A stretch of 64,000 nucleotides of DNA from Streptomyces cacaoi (GCF_006539165.1 NZ_BJMM01000006.1:62001-126000); one strand, 5' to 3'. Numbered from the stretch's first letter, positions 1 through 9,504 are shown. The notes: generated by a model from the letters alone, not told the origin. Program-made: numbers and translations.

Positions 1-389
1 CCCGCGCACGCGGGGATGGTCCGCCGGCCAGCGGCACCGTGACGTAGGGGCTCTGCTGCTCCCCGCGCACGCGGGGATGGTCCCTGCGGGAGCGGGGCCA
101 CGCCCTACCCGGGTCCCTGCTCCCCGCGCACGCGGGGATGGTCCCCCTGGGTCTGCCACTCGTGCTTGCGGCCGACGCTGCTCCCCGCGCACGCGGGGAT
201 GGTCCCCAGGCAGACCTCATAGACTATGTTCCCTTCCCCTGCTCCCTGCGCAGGCGGGGATGGTCCCATGTCTTCACCATGCGGCCACACCAAGGCCGAC
301 TGCTCCCCGCGCACGCGGGGATGGTCCCGACCCGATCTCGAAGATTGCGCATCATGAGGCCAGTTCCCCGCCCACGCAGGGGTAGCCCA
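1..389 (+). CRISPR. Type I-E CRISPR array, trailer-side portion
   Basis: Seven repeats of 29 bases recur at an exact 61-base period, starting at 56, 117, 178, 239, 300 and 361, plus a partial copy at 1-22 cut by the window edge. The repeat core contains CCCCGCGCACGCGGGG, a hairpin, followed by ATGGTCCC, typical of actinobacterial I-E repeats. Spacers of 32 bases lie at 24-55, 85-116, 146-177, 207-238, 268-299 and 329-360. The repeat at 239 carries two substitutions and the last one (361-389) is heavily degenerate, which marks the trailer end. The leader, and probably the cas genes, should therefore lie to the left, outside the window. No cas gene is present here. Confidence 0.97.
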
Positions 390-399
390 GGCCCCCGGC

Positions 400-843
400 T
401 CAGGCCGGGTCCTCCAGGGCCTCGATGAGGAGATGGGACAGGCGGCGGAACTCCTCGGCGTTGGCTCTGTCGAACTTTTCCAGTGCCGGGGCCAGTCGGG
501 CCTCGATCTGGGTGAAGGTCTCGTCGATCACCTTGTGTCCCTTGGGCGTGAGGTGGTTGTCCATCACGCGGCCCCGGGCCGGGGAGCGCTCGACCAGGCC
601 CTCCTCCTGCAAGGTCCGGATGAGACGGCTGACGGCCTGCGGTGTGTGGACCGCGGCGCGCGCCAGCTCTGAAGCGGAGGCGCCGGGTGTCCGCTTCAGT
701 TCGCGCAGCACCGTCCACTGCCCGAGGGTGAGCCCCAGTGGGTGGATGACCTGCTCGATCCGGTCGGCGAAGTGCTGACGGATGATCCTGGACAGCGCAC
801 CGATTTCGATCCCCTGCGGCAGCGGGTCGCCCGAGTTCTTCAT
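400..843 (-). CDS. MarR-family transcriptional regulator (147 aa)
   Basis: This is a MarR-type winged-helix repressor of the usual family length. The DNA-binding core spans about residues 45-105: SASELARA, then the recognition helix TPQAVSRLIRTLQ, then a wing containing RGRVMDNHLTPKG. The ATG at 843 is the first start. It is divergent from the MFS gene at 1048, and the intergenic gap holds a perfect 13+13 base inverted repeat that is very likely its operator. MarR proteins usually respond to phenolic or antibiotic ligands, so regulation of the adjacent efflux pump and of itself is inferred. Confidence 0.93.
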   Translation of the reverse strand: MKNSGDPLPQGIEIGALSRIIRQHFADRIEQVIHPLGLTLGQWTVLRELKRTPGASASELARAAVHTPQAVSRLIRTLQEEGLVERSPARGRVMDNHLTPKGHKVIDETFTQIEARLAPALEKFDRANAEEFRRLSHLLIEALEDPA

Positions 844-864
844 CTTTGACAGTGTACTCGCCGC

Positions 865-896
865 GTTCTATATTGAATCGCAGTTCAATATAGAAC
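865..896. promoter_or_regulatory. MarR operator, perfect inverted repeat
   Basis: The arm GTTCTATATTGAA (865-877) and its exact reverse complement TTCAATATAGAAC (884-896) are separated by 6 bases. The site is strikingly AT-rich in a GC-rich genome and lies 22 bases upstream of the marR start and about 150 bases before the MFS start. Its size fits one or two MarR dimers. Confidence 0.85.
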
Positions 897-1047
897 CCTG
901 GTTCCATGCCGGTCGGCTGCTCACTCAAGCGATCGAGGTGCCCGTTCCAGGCCGGGGCGCTGGTCCCGGCCCGACAGATCCGTGACGTCGACTCGGCTTC
1001 CGCCCCTCCCCACGTCCGCTCCCCACGTCCGCATCCGGAGACAGCTC

Positions 1048-2286
1048 ATGTCCGTGCCCACAGCCGCCAGCTCCACACCGGAGTCCGACGCGCGACAGAA
1101 AGCCCTGCCCGGCTGGCTGGTCGTACTTCTGGCCACGTCCTGCGGGCTGACCGTGGCCAACCTCTACTACGCCCAGCCCCTCCTGGAGATGCTGCGCGGC
1201 ACCTTCCAGCTCCAGGACTCGACCGCCGGCCTGCTGGTCACCCTGACCCAACTCGGCTACGCCGCCGGCATGGTGTTCCTGGTCCCCCTCGGCGACCGCA
1301 TCGAGAATTCCCGGCTGGTCTCCGTCCTGCTCACCGTCACCGCTCTCGCCCTGGCCGTCGGCGGCTTCGCCCCCACCTTCACCGTCCTGCTCGTCGCCGC
1401 GCTCGTCGCGGGCACGACCTCCGTCGTCGCACAGATCCTCGTTCCCTACGCCGCCGACCTCGCCCCCGATCATCTGCGGGGCGCCGTGGTGGGCAAGGTC
1501 ATGAGCGGACTGCTCGCCGGGATCCTGCTCTCCCGCACCGTCGGCAGCCTGCTCGCGGACGTCGCGGGCTGGCGCACCGTCTACCTGGTCTCCGCCGCCC
1601 TGATGGCCGTCCTGGCCGTCGTCCTGCGCCGTGCGCTGCCCCGCCGGGCCCCCACCAGTAGCGATTCCTACGCCGAGCTGCTGCGTTCCACGGCCCGCAT
1701 GGTCCGCGTGCACCCGCAGCTGCGCCGCCGGTCCTTGTACCACGCCTGCATGTTCGCCGCCTTCAGCGCGTTCTGGACGACCATCTCCTACGTTCTGACC
1801 GCCGCGCCGTACCACTACTCCCAGCTCCAGGTCGGCCTGTTCGCCTTGGTCGGTGCCGCCGGCGCGCTCGTCGCCCCTCTCGCGGGCCGCCTCGCCGACC
1901 GAGGGCTCGTCCACCGACTCACCCCCGTGACCTGCCTGGTCGCCGCCGCCACCCTCGTCGGGGCCGGTCTGGCCGCCCACCAGATCCTCGTTCTCGCCGC
2001 CGCCGCGGTCCTCCTGGACTGTGCCGTGCAGTGCTCCCTGATCTTCGGGCAGCACACCATCTACCAACTCGACGCAGACGCCCGCGCCCGGATCACCAGC
2101 GTCTACATCGCCACCTTCTTCATCGGCGGTGCCATCGGCTCCCAACTCGGCACGCTTGCCTACCATTTGGGCAACTGGAACGCGGTCGCCCTCACCGCGG
2201 CAGCCTTCCCCGTCGTCGCCGCGCTCGCCTGGACCACCGACCGCACCCACGCGGACGGGAAGCGCCGGGCAGCAGGCGCCGGCTGA
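1048..2286 (+). CDS. MFS transporter, probable drug efflux (412 aa)
   Basis: This is a twelve-segment major facilitator protein with alternating hydrophobic helices over its whole length. The first helix contains TVANLYYAQPLLEML, a motif of the arabinose-efflux-permease/YnfM-like group, and the loop 2-3 motif GDRIENSRL is present. I chose the ATG at 1048 because GGAG lies seven bases upstream; an in-frame GTG at 982 would add 22 residues without a visible ribosome site. It is divergent from the MarR gene and separated from it by the palindrome at 865-896, so a locally controlled efflux role is likely. The substrate is unknown. Confidence 0.88.
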   Translation: MSVPTAASSTPESDARQKALPGWLVVLLATSCGLTVANLYYAQPLLEMLRGTFQLQDSTAGLLVTLTQLGYAAGMVFLVPLGDRIENSRLVSVLLTVTALALAVGGFAPTFTVLLVAALVAGTTSVVAQILVPYAADLAPDHLRGAVVGKVMSGLLAGILLSRTVGSLLADVAGWRTVYLVSAALMAVLAVVLRRALPRRAPTSSDSYAELLRSTARMVRVHPQLRRRSLYHACMFAAFSAFWTTISYVLTAAPYHYSQLQVGLFALVGAAGALVAPLAGRLADRGLVHRLTPVTCLVAAATLVGAGLAAHQILVLAAAAVLLDCAVQCSLIFGQHTIYQLDADARARITSVYIATFFIGGAIGSQLGTLAYHLGNWNAVALTAAAFPVVAALAWTTDRTHADGKRRAAGAG

Positions 2287-2353
2287 TCGCCGACCGCCAC
2301 CGGACGCCTCCGGGTCCGCTATGGGAGAGGAGCCCTCGGACCGAGACGGCCGG

Positions 2354-3220
2354 TCATGCCAACACCCGCCCGAGGAAGCCGCGCAGGTAACCCGCGACGA
2401 CGTCCAGGTGGCTCTCCAGCAGGAAGTGACCGCCGTCGACGAGGTGCACCTCCGCGTCCTCGGCGTCGCGGGCGAAGGCCCGTGCGCCGGCCGGGCCGAA
2501 GATCTCGTCGTTGCGGCCCCACACGGCGAGCACCGGGACGCCGCTGGTGCGCAGGAATTCGTGCAGCAGCGGATAGAGCGGGCGGTTGTTCCGGTAGTCG
2601 CGGAACAGCGCCAGTTGGACCTCGTCGTTGCCCTCGCGGGAGACGAGCGCGAAGTCGTGCTCCCAGGTGTCCGGACTGACCAGGCTCGGGTCGGGTACGC
2701 CGTGCACGTATTGCCAGCGGATGGCCTCGAAGCTCAGCGCGGCGCGGACGGCGGGTTCGGTGTCCGGCCCGGGGTTCGCCCCGTACGCCCAGACGTCGTT
2801 CCAGAACGACTCGACGAAACCGTCCTCGTAGCCGTTTCCGTTCTGGGTGACGAGGGCGGAGATCCGTTCGGGGTGCCGCAGCGCGAGGCGCCATCCGATG
2901 GGGGCGCCGTAGTCCTGGACATAGAGGGCGTAGCGGTCCAGGTTCAGTTGGTCGAGCAGTCCGGAGGTGAGTTCGGCGAGGGCGTCGAAGGTATAGGTGA
3001 ACTCGTCTGCGAGGGGCGCGTCGGAGTGGCCGAAGCCGAGGTGGTCCGGCGCGATGACGTGGTAGTCGTCGGCCAGCAGCGGAATGAGTCCGCGGAACAT
3101 GAACGAGCTGGTCGGGTAGCCGTGCAGCAGGACGATCGTGGGGGCGTCGGCGGGGCCGGCCTCGCGGTAGAAGATCTCGTGGCTGTCGACGGTGGCGGTC
3201 CGGTGGTGCACCGAGCTCAT
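2354..3220 (-). CDS. Alpha/beta hydrolase, haloalkane dehalogenase/epoxide hydrolase-like (288 aa)
   Basis: The fold is a complete alpha/beta hydrolase. The oxyanion motif HGYPTSS is at 33-39 and the nucleophile elbow VQDYGAPIG puts an aspartate (D103) rather than a serine at the nucleophile position. That feature defines the haloalkane-dehalogenase and epoxide-hydrolase branch. The acid lies in WGRNDEIFGP and the histidine in DGGHFLLE near the C-terminus. It converges on the MFS gene and starts at the ATG at 3220. The true substrate (halide, epoxide or ester) cannot be read from the sequence. Confidence 0.88.
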   Translation of the reverse strand: MSSVHHRTATVDSHEIFYREAGPADAPTIVLLHGYPTSSFMFRGLIPLLADDYHVIAPDHLGFGHSDAPLADEFTYTFDALAELTSGLLDQLNLDRYALYVQDYGAPIGWRLALRHPERISALVTQNGNGYEDGFVESFWNDVWAYGANPGPDTEPAVRAALSFEAIRWQYVHGVPDPSLVSPDTWEHDFALVSREGNDEVQLALFRDYRNNRPLYPLLHEFLRTSGVPVLAVWGRNDEIFGPAGARAFARDAEDAEVHLVDGGHFLLESHLDVVAGYLRGFLGRVLA

Positions 3221-3524
3221 GGCTTTCCCTTTCGAGGGCGGAATCCGGTGGGCTCCTGACACATGTGCACCGCGCGGTGGGTGCCGGTGGTCGGAGCAGG
3301 TGGTGGGGTGATCGGGATGCTCCCGGCGGTGGGGGAGGGCGTCGCGCCGGGGTTCTTCGATGGTGGGATCGCCGTCGCCCGGGACCGACTGCCTGCCGGC
3401 TGGGAGATGTCTGCCGGTAGGCGGGCCCGTCCCAGCCGGGGCACATGCGTCCGCGCGGTGGGTGCCCGGGCCCTTGCGACGGCTCCGCCGGGGCCGAGTT
3501 GTCCGCGGCCCCGGCCCGGCGGGG
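3221..3524. other. Intergenic region, no gene seen
   Basis: About 300 bases between two minus-strand genes. It holds the upstream region of the hydrolase at 2354-3220. I see no convincing coding frame, no copy of the TetR palindrome found upstream of the next genes, and no strong terminator hairpin. Confidence 0.5.
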
Positions 3525-4259
3525 TCACCCGGCTTCGCGTACGCCCTTGTCGTCCGGGTGCTGTGCGAGGGCGCCGTCGGCATCGGTGAGGAGGGCGAGC
3601 AGGGCCTCGGCGGCCGGGCCGGACGAGGCCGGGCTCTGGCCGGTGACGAGGAGGCCGTCGGTGAGGGCGTAGGGCTGCCAGGGCTCGGTCTTGGAGTAGT
3701 CGGCGCCGAGGCGCCGCAGTTCGTCCTCGACGAGGAAGGGGACGACGTCGGTCAGGCCGACGGCGGCCTCCTCCTCGTTGGTGAAGCCGGTGACCTTCCG
3801 GCCCCGGACGAGAGGTGTGCCGTCGGGCTCGGTGGCGTGGCGCAGCACACCGGGGGCGTGGCAGACCAGGGCGAGGGGCTTGCCCGCGCGCAGGGTGGTC
3901 TCGATGAGGCGGACGGAGGCCGGGTCCTCGGCCAGGTCCCACAGGGGGCCGTGGCCGCCGGGGTAGAAGACGGTGTCGAAGTCGTCGGCGGAGACGGAGT
4001 CGAGACGGGCGGTGTGGGCGAGGGCGGCCATGGCTTCCGGGTCGGCCTCGAAGCGGTGGGTCTCGTCGGTCCGGAAGCCGGGTTCGTTGCTCTTGGGGTC
4101 CAGCGGGGGCCGGCCGCCCTTGGGGGAGGCGAGGACGACTTCGGCGCCGGCGTCCTTGAAGCGGTAGTAGGGGGCGGCGAGTTCCTCCAGCCAGAAGCCG
4201 GTCCGACGGCCGGTGGCGCCGAGTTCGTCGTGCGAGGTGAGGACGATGAGGACCTTCAT
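3525..4259 (-). CDS. DJ-1/PfpI (Hsp31-like) protein, glyoxalase III type (244 aa)
   Basis: This is a class I glutamine-amidotransferase-like fold. The nucleophile is C133 in LVCHAPGVL, with the adjacent H134 and the upstream PGGHGP loop at 100-105. The length and the N-terminal GFWLEELAAPYY segment fit the Hsp31/YajL branch, which contains glutathione-independent glyoxalases and chaperones. A copy of the local TetR palindrome lies 16 bases upstream of the start (4276-4290), so it is probably repressed by the next gene. A role in detoxifying reactive carbonyls is inferred from the family. Confidence 0.9.
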   Translation of the reverse strand: MKVLIVLTSHDELGATGRRTGFWLEELAAPYYRFKDAGAEVVLASPKGGRPPLDPKSNEPGFRTDETHRFEADPEAMAALAHTARLDSVSADDFDTVFYPGGHGPLWDLAEDPASVRLIETTLRAGKPLALVCHAPGVLRHATEPDGTPLVRGRKVTGFTNEEEAAVGLTDVVPFLVEDELRRLGADYSKTEPWQPYALTDGLLVTGQSPASSGPAAEALLALLTDADGALAQHPDDKGVREAG

Positions 4260-4275
4260 GAGGAAACTCTTTCAG

Positions 4276-4290
4276 TAGACCGGTCGTCTT
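4276..4290. promoter_or_regulatory. TetR operator copy 1
   Basis: TAGACCGGTCGTCTT differs by two bases from the palindrome at 4966-4980 and lies just upstream of the DJ-1/PfpI start. Confidence 0.75.
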
Positions 4291-4356
4291 CGCTGGGTGT
4301 GCAGAACGGCCGGTGCCCGGGCGGGGGTGTGGCACCGGCCGGCTTGCGGTGCAGCC

Positions 4357-4944
4357 CTACAGGTGCAGGAGCTGGCGGGTGAGCTTCATCGTGGTGTCGA
4401 AGGGGCTCTTGTCGCGGTGGATCTTGACGACGAGGCTCGCCCCGAGCCACATGTCGTACAGGGCCTGCGCGGTGTCGCGGGCGGAGCTGTCGATCGAGAG
4501 CGACCCCTCCTCCACGCCGGCGATGATCGTCCGTTCCAGCCGGTCGACCATGGCGGTGGTGCCTTCCTTCAGTGCGAGCCGCATCGACTCCGACAGGTCG
4601 GAGACCTCCGCGCTGAGCTTGACGGTCAGGCACTTGCCCTGGCAGTCGTTGGCGCTCTGCATCTCGCGCCAGCTCTGCCAGTAGTTCATCAGCCGCTGTG
4701 CCGCGGTCAGTCCGGGTTCGGCGAGGGTGCGGTCCATGTCCGCCAGGTAGTCGGCGTAGTAGTCCCGCATCAACGCCTCGCCGAAGGCGTCCTTGGAGCC
4801 GAAGAAGTGGTAGAAGGACCCCTTCGGGACCCCGGCGGCGGTGAGAACCTCGTTGATGCCCACCGCCGCGAACCCCTTGCGGGGGAGGATCTGTTGGGCG
4901 GCCCTGAGGATGCTCGCGCGAGTATCGCCCTGGGTGGTTTTCAT
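4357..4944 (-). CDS. TetR-family repressor (195 aa)
   Basis: The N-terminal TetR helix-turn-helix is clear: RASILRAAQQILPRKGFAAV, then GINEVLTAAGVPKGSFYHFFGSK with the recognition helix SFYHFF. The C-terminal ligand domain has the pattern of the YxaF/AcuR-like group (MRDYYADYLADMD, NDCQGKCLTVKL). Two starts are possible. I prefer the ATG at 4944, because the ATG at 4965 abuts the operator and leaves no leader. It sits between two probable targets, the DJ-1/PfpI gene and an alpha/beta hydrolase. The same palindrome precedes all three genes, so it probably controls both neighbours and itself. Confidence 0.93.
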   Translation of the reverse strand: MKTTQGDTRASILRAAQQILPRKGFAAVGINEVLTAAGVPKGSFYHFFGSKDAFGEALMRDYYADYLADMDRTLAEPGLTAAQRLMNYWQSWREMQSANDCQGKCLTVKLSAEVSDLSESMRLALKEGTTAMVDRLERTIIAGVEEGSLSIDSSARDTAQALYDMWLGASLVVKIHRDKSPFDTTMKLTRQLLHL

Positions 4945-4965
4945 GTGCGTCACGCTAGCATCCAT

Positions 4966-4980
4966 TAGACCAGTCGTCTA
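4966..4980. promoter_or_regulatory. TetR operator copy 2 (autoregulatory)
   Basis: TAGACCAGTCGTCTA is a palindrome with TAGAC/GTCTA arms and a five-base centre. It lies directly upstream of the TetR gene. Confidence 0.8.
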
Positions 4981-5016
4981 TGTGGGTTCGTGCGTCGGCC
5001 GGGGCGGTCCGGTGCG

Positions 5017-5904
<888 letters not shown>

Positions 5905-5905
5905 C

Positions 5906-5920
5906 TATACGACTGGTCTA
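5906..5920. promoter_or_regulatory. TetR operator copy 3
   Basis: On the minus strand it reads TAGACCAGTCGTATA, one mismatch from the copy at 4966-4980. It lies about 50 bases upstream of the hydrolase start. Confidence 0.78.
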
Positions 5921-6227
5921 CTCGGAGGGCAACCCACTTGCCGCGGCCGTCGGTCAACGGGTGGCGCCGCGTGGCCGGATGGGGGAGCGGCAGTACAACT
6001 CGGCCTGGTCGGCGGGCAGTTCGACAGGGGGTGGGTGTGCGCCGCGATCTCGGCGTACTGGTCGGTGGCGGCTCCGCGAGCGGTCGGGGCTGTCGGCGGC
6101 AGGCCTGCACCGCCGTCGGCCGCCCGGGTGGCTGGGCGGCGGGGCGACGGTGCAGGCCGCCGGGGTACGACGGCTGTCCGGCGGTGTGCGGGGTCGGCTT
6201 CGGAGCGGAGTGACGGACCGACGGGGC
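5921..6227. other. Intergenic region, no gene seen
   Basis: About 300 GC-rich bases between the hydrolase promoter region and the stop of the flavin monooxygenase. I see no credible gene, RNA or strong hairpin. Confidence 0.5.
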
Positions 6228-7757
6228 TCAGGTCTGGGCGAACCAGCGGGTGAGGGCGGCGTGGAGGCCGGTCGGGGTGTTGCCTGCCCAGGCCACGTAG
6301 CCGTCCGGCCGGATGAGCAGTGCGGGTGCCGGTGCGGACTTGGCGGTGGCGGTCACCCGGTGCACCTGTCCGCGCCAGGGTTCCATGGCGGCGGCGAGGG
6401 CCTCCGTGCCGGTGAGGTCGATCAGCAACGGGTGTGCCTCGCGCAGGAGTTCGGCGAGGCGGAGGGTGCGGCCGTCGGTGGTGGTCAGCTCGAACTCCGG
6501 AGCGAAACCGCCGGTGGGGGCGGCGGGGTGGGCCTCACCCATGTCGTAGCGGACGTCGGAGCCCGCCACCAGGGCGGCGACCGCGTGGAGGTTCTCGGGG
6601 CGGTCCAGGAGTTCGGTGAAGAGCGTGCGCAGGGCGTCGACTTCGGCTCCGGGCGACAGCAGCGCGCTCCCGGCGCGGGTGTGCAGGAGTACGCGTTCGG
6701 CGCAGGCCCGGCGCTCGGTCGCGTAGCTGTCCAGCAGGCCCTCCGGGGCGCGGCGGCGCACCGCGGCTCCGAGTTTCCAGCCGAGGTTGGCCGCGTCGTG
6801 CAGCGCCGTGTTCAGCGTCGGGCCGTGGCTGACGTGTGCGGCGTCGCCCGCGAGGAAGACGCGTCCGACGCGATAGCGGTCGGCGATCCGGTAGTTGCGT
6901 CCGCACATACGGCGCAGGAGCGTGGGGGTGCCGGCCGCCGGTGGTGACAGCGGCAGGCGCACTCCCAGCACCCGGGCGACGCTGTCCTCCAGTTCGGCCC
7001 GGGTCATCGGGGTGCCCGGGCCCGGTGCGTCGCCCGCCGGGTGCTCCTCCCATTCGGTCGTGCTGATCAGCATCCGTTCCGGGTGGTGCGCGAGGAGTGT
7101 GAAGACGCCCCGCTCGGTGCGGTGGAAGGCCGCCGGGATCTCGCCGAGGCCGTCGATCGCGACGCGTCCGCCCGGCAGCGCCCGGTAGCCGTCACCGGGC
7201 GCGATGAGGGCTGTGCGGTCCACGGCGTGGTCGTCGCTGCTGCCGGGGAAGGCGATGCCCGCCTGCTTGCGGACGAGGCTGCCCCCGCCGTCGCAGCCGA
7301 CGAGGTAGCGGGCCGTGCACGTCCGCTCGTTTCCGTCCGCGTCTCGTGCCACGACCTCGACCTGCTCGTCGTCCTGCCGGAACGACAGCACCTCCCAGCC
7401 GCGCCGGATCTCCGCGTCCAGCTCGGCCGCCCGCTCGGTGAGCACCCGTTCGAGCTCGCGCTGGTCGATCGGCAGGAGGTGCATCGGGTTGTCCGCGCCG
7501 AGTGTGTGCAGCGGCAGCGGTATTCCGCCGAAGTGGAAGCCCGGTGCCGGCTCGGGGGCGTCCCGGCCGCCGCAGCGGGTGAAGAGGCCGCGGTGGTCGA
7601 GCAGTTGCACGACCTGGCCGGTGAGGCCGTGCGCCTTGTCCGACGGATCGGGCTCGGCCCGTCGTTCCAGCACCAGCGGCCGGGCCCCCGCGAGGCGGAG
7701 TTCGCAGGCCAGAAAGAGGCCGGCGGGTCCACCGCCGACGATGACGACGTCGTGCAT
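6228..7757 (-). CDS. FAD-dependent aromatic monooxygenase (509 aa)
   Basis: This is a class A flavoprotein monooxygenase of the PheA/TetX/polyketide-hydroxylase type. The Rossmann motif VIVGGGPAGLFLACEL is at the N-terminus, the DG motif CDGGGSLVRKQAG in the middle, and the GD motif FLAGDAAHVSHGPTLNTALHDAANLGWKL follows. The usual HSPxGGQG stretch after the GD motif reads HGPTLN here, a mild deviation. A thioredoxin-like C-terminal extension (LIRPDGYVAWAG) is intact. It is divergent from a TetR gene at 7833, so induction by an aromatic ligand is likely. The substrate is unknown; resistance or catabolism are both possible. Confidence 0.88.
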   Translation of the reverse strand: MHDVVIVGGGPAGLFLACELRLAGARPLVLERRAEPDPSDKAHGLTGQVVQLLDHRGLFTRCGGRDAPEPAPGFHFGGIPLPLHTLGADNPMHLLPIDQRELERVLTERAAELDAEIRRGWEVLSFRQDDEQVEVVARDADGNERTCTARYLVGCDGGGSLVRKQAGIAFPGSSDDHAVDRTALIAPGDGYRALPGGRVAIDGLGEIPAAFHRTERGVFTLLAHHPERMLISTTEWEEHPAGDAPGPGTPMTRAELEDSVARVLGVRLPLSPPAAGTPTLLRRMCGRNYRIADRYRVGRVFLAGDAAHVSHGPTLNTALHDAANLGWKLGAAVRRRAPEGLLDSYATERRACAERVLLHTRAGSALLSPGAEVDALRTLFTELLDRPENLHAVAALVAGSDVRYDMGEAHPAAPTGGFAPEFELTTTDGRTLRLAELLREAHPLLIDLTGTEALAAAMEPWRGQVHRVTATAKSAPAPALLIRPDGYVAWAGNTPTGLHAALTRWFAQT

Positions 7758-7785
7758 CCTGACGCCACTCCTCAAGGTACGGTCC

Positions 7786-7832
7786 TGTATCCAATGAGGG
7801 GCAACCGTAAGCGGGCGCGTTAAGATACACAA
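7786..7832 (+). promoter_or_regulatory. Leaderless promoter and possible operator of the TetR gene
   Basis: A -10-like TAAGAT at 7821-7826 is followed by six bases and then the GTG start at 7833, the spacing expected for a leaderless transcript. No ribosome site precedes the GTG. TGTATC at 7786-7791 and its inverse GATACA at 7824-7829 bracket the divergent promoter region and could be TetR half-sites. Confidence 0.5.
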
Positions 7833-8480
7833 GTGAATCCCCGACATGACGCAGCGGCGAAGTCCGGCAGCGGTGCGACCCGGCGACGCGGCGCCGCGCT
7901 GGAGGACGCGATCCTGGACGCCGCCTGGGACGTGCTGGTCGAACACGGCTACCCCGGCTTCACCTACGAGGCGGTCGCCGCCCGCGCCGGCACCAGCCGC
8001 CCCGTGCTCTACCGCCGCTGGCCGCAGCGCGACGACCTGCTGTTCGCCACCCTCACCCGCTACTGCCTGCCCATCGAGGTGCCCGACACCGGCAGCCTCC
8101 GCGAGGACGCGCTCGGCTTCCTGCGCAACGCCAACGCCGGCCGCGCACGCATCATCACCCTGCTCGGGGTGCAGCTCATGGACTACTTCCGGGACACCGG
8201 CAGCACCTTCGGCGAACTGCGTGACGCGCTGCGAGCGCCGGACGAGGGCACCCCCTTCGAGCAGATCGTCGCCCGCGCCGTCGAGCGGGGCGAACTGCCC
8301 GACGTGCCCCGCCCGTCCCGCGTGGTGGATCTGCCGTTCGACCTGCTGCGGCACGACATGCTCACCACGCTGCGCCCGGTACCGGACGCGGCCCTCGTCG
8401 AGATCGTGGACGTGGCATGGCTGCCGCTGCTGATGCCGCGCGGGCGGGGAGCCGGGGGGCCTGCCGGACGCCACGGCTGA
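7833..8480 (+). CDS. TetR-family repressor (215 aa)
   Basis: The N-terminal helix-turn-helix reads LEDAILDAAWDVLVEHGYPG, then YEAVAARAGTSRPVLYRRWPQRDDLL. The C-terminal region is the TetR_C_11/16-like type (RPSRVVDLPFDLLRHDML). It is divergent from the flavin monooxygenase, so it probably represses that gene and itself. A GTG start without a ribosome site and with an ideal -10 spacing suggests a leaderless message. Confidence 0.9.
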   Translation: MNPRHDAAAKSGSGATRRRGAALEDAILDAAWDVLVEHGYPGFTYEAVAARAGTSRPVLYRRWPQRDDLLFATLTRYCLPIEVPDTGSLREDALGFLRNANAGRARIITLLGVQLMDYFRDTGSTFGELRDALRAPDEGTPFEQIVARAVERGELPDVPRPSRVVDLPFDLLRHDMLTTLRPVPDAALVEIVDVAWLPLLMPRGRGAGGPAGRHG

Positions 8481-8502
8481 CGGCGCCGGGAGCGGCCACC
8501 CC

Positions 8503-8529
8503 GGGCCGGGGCCGATCGCGCCCCGGCCC
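8503..8529. terminator. Bidirectional hairpin terminator
   Basis: The arms GGGCCGGGGC and GCCCCGGCCC (10 bp) with a 7-base loop lie between the convergent TetR and LysR genes. Confidence 0.7.
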
Positions 8530-8538
8530 TTCCGTCGC

Positions 8539-9504
8539 TCAGGCCGCGGCGTTCCGCGCGGCGACCACCGCGTCCACCAGGTCGAGCCCCGCCTCGCGGT
8601 GTGCCGCGATGGCGTCGTACCAACTCCGCAGCGCCGACCGGACGTCGTGCACGAACTGCTGCGCGGCCGGCGCGAGCGCCCCGGACCGGTGCACCACTCC
8701 GAACGGGGACTCGATCAGCGGGTCCGTCTCGACGACGCAGGCGCCCGCGTCCAGCGCCGTCGCACACATGCGCAGCGGCAGGAACGCCTGGAAACCCGAG
8801 CCGAGCACGAAGGCCAGCTGCGCACTCCGGCTCGGGACGTTCGCACCGATCACGGGCTCGACGCCGTGCGCCGCCAGCGCCGTGTGCACCGCGTCGTCCT
8901 CGTGGGGCGCGGCCTGCCGGCAGGCGAGCGGCAGATCGCCGATCGCCGAGAGCGGCACGCTCGCACCGGCCGTCGCCGGACGGTGCCCGCGCGGCCGGAC
9001 GAGCAGCAGCCGCTGCACCCCGAGTTCGACGAAACCGAGATCGTCGCGGAGGCCGGAGGCGAGCGTGAACCCCAGCTCCGCCTGCCCGTCGGCCACCGCC
9101 GTGAGCAGCTCCTGCCGGGACCCGACCTCGCTGATGTCCAGCCGGACCGCCGGGTACTTGTGGGTGAACCCGCCGGCCCAGGAAGCCACCGCCTCCCCGG
9201 ACATGTCCGGCGTGCACATCACGGTGAGCACGCCGCCGTTCACCTCCCGCGCGCTGCGCATGGCGTCCTGGGCCGCGACCACGTCGTCCAGCACCCGGCG
9301 GGCCAGCGGGACGAGTTCCAGCCCGGCGGAGGTCGGCGCCAGCCGGCGGCCGGTGCGATGGAAGAGGGAGACCTTCAACTCGCGTTCCAGGGCGCGGATC
9401 GAACCGGAGACGGCGGGCTGCGACAGATAGAGCCGTTCCGCCGCCCGGCCGAGACCGCCGTGGTCCACGACGGCCAGAAAGTGCTCCAGCTGCCTCAGCT
9501 CCAC
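8539..9504 (-). CDS. LysR-family regulator (321 aa)
   Basis: This is a standard LTTR. The N-terminal helix-turn-helix reads LEHFLAVVDHGGLGRAAERL then LSQPAVSGSIRALERELKVS, followed by the FHRTGRRLAPTSAG linker and two periplasmic-binding-like effector subdomains. The GTG at 9504 is chosen because AGGAG lies upstream at good spacing. It is the nearest regulator to the acyl-CoA dehydrogenase/CaiB/MFS genes. The inverted repeats at 13736-13776 upstream of that set include a T-N11-A type box, so control of that set is plausible but unproven. Confidence 0.92.
   Translation of the reverse strand: MELRQLEHFLAVVDHGGLGRAAERLYLSQPAVSGSIRALERELKVSLFHRTGRRLAPTSAGLELVPLARRVLDDVVAAQDAMRSAREVNGGVLTVMCTPDMSGEAVASWAGGFTHKYPAVRLDISEVGSRQELLTAVADGQAELGFTLASGLRDDLGFVELGVQRLLLVRPRGHRPATAGASVPLSAIGDLPLACRQAAPHEDDAVHTALAAHGVEPVIGANVPSRSAQLAFVLGSGFQAFLPLRMCATALDAGACVVETDPLIESPFGVVHRSGALAPAAQQFVHDVRSALRSWYDAIAAHREAGLDLVDAVVAARNAAA

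Noticed and set aside
77..385. Open frames crossing the first 400 bases on both strands
   Set aside because: They are translations of the CRISPR repeats, with a recurring peptide from each repeat unit, not genes.
925..2250. A 441-codon minus-strand frame antisense to the MFS gene
   Set aside because: Gly/Asp/Glu-rich shadow of the GC-rich plus-strand gene; no family motifs.
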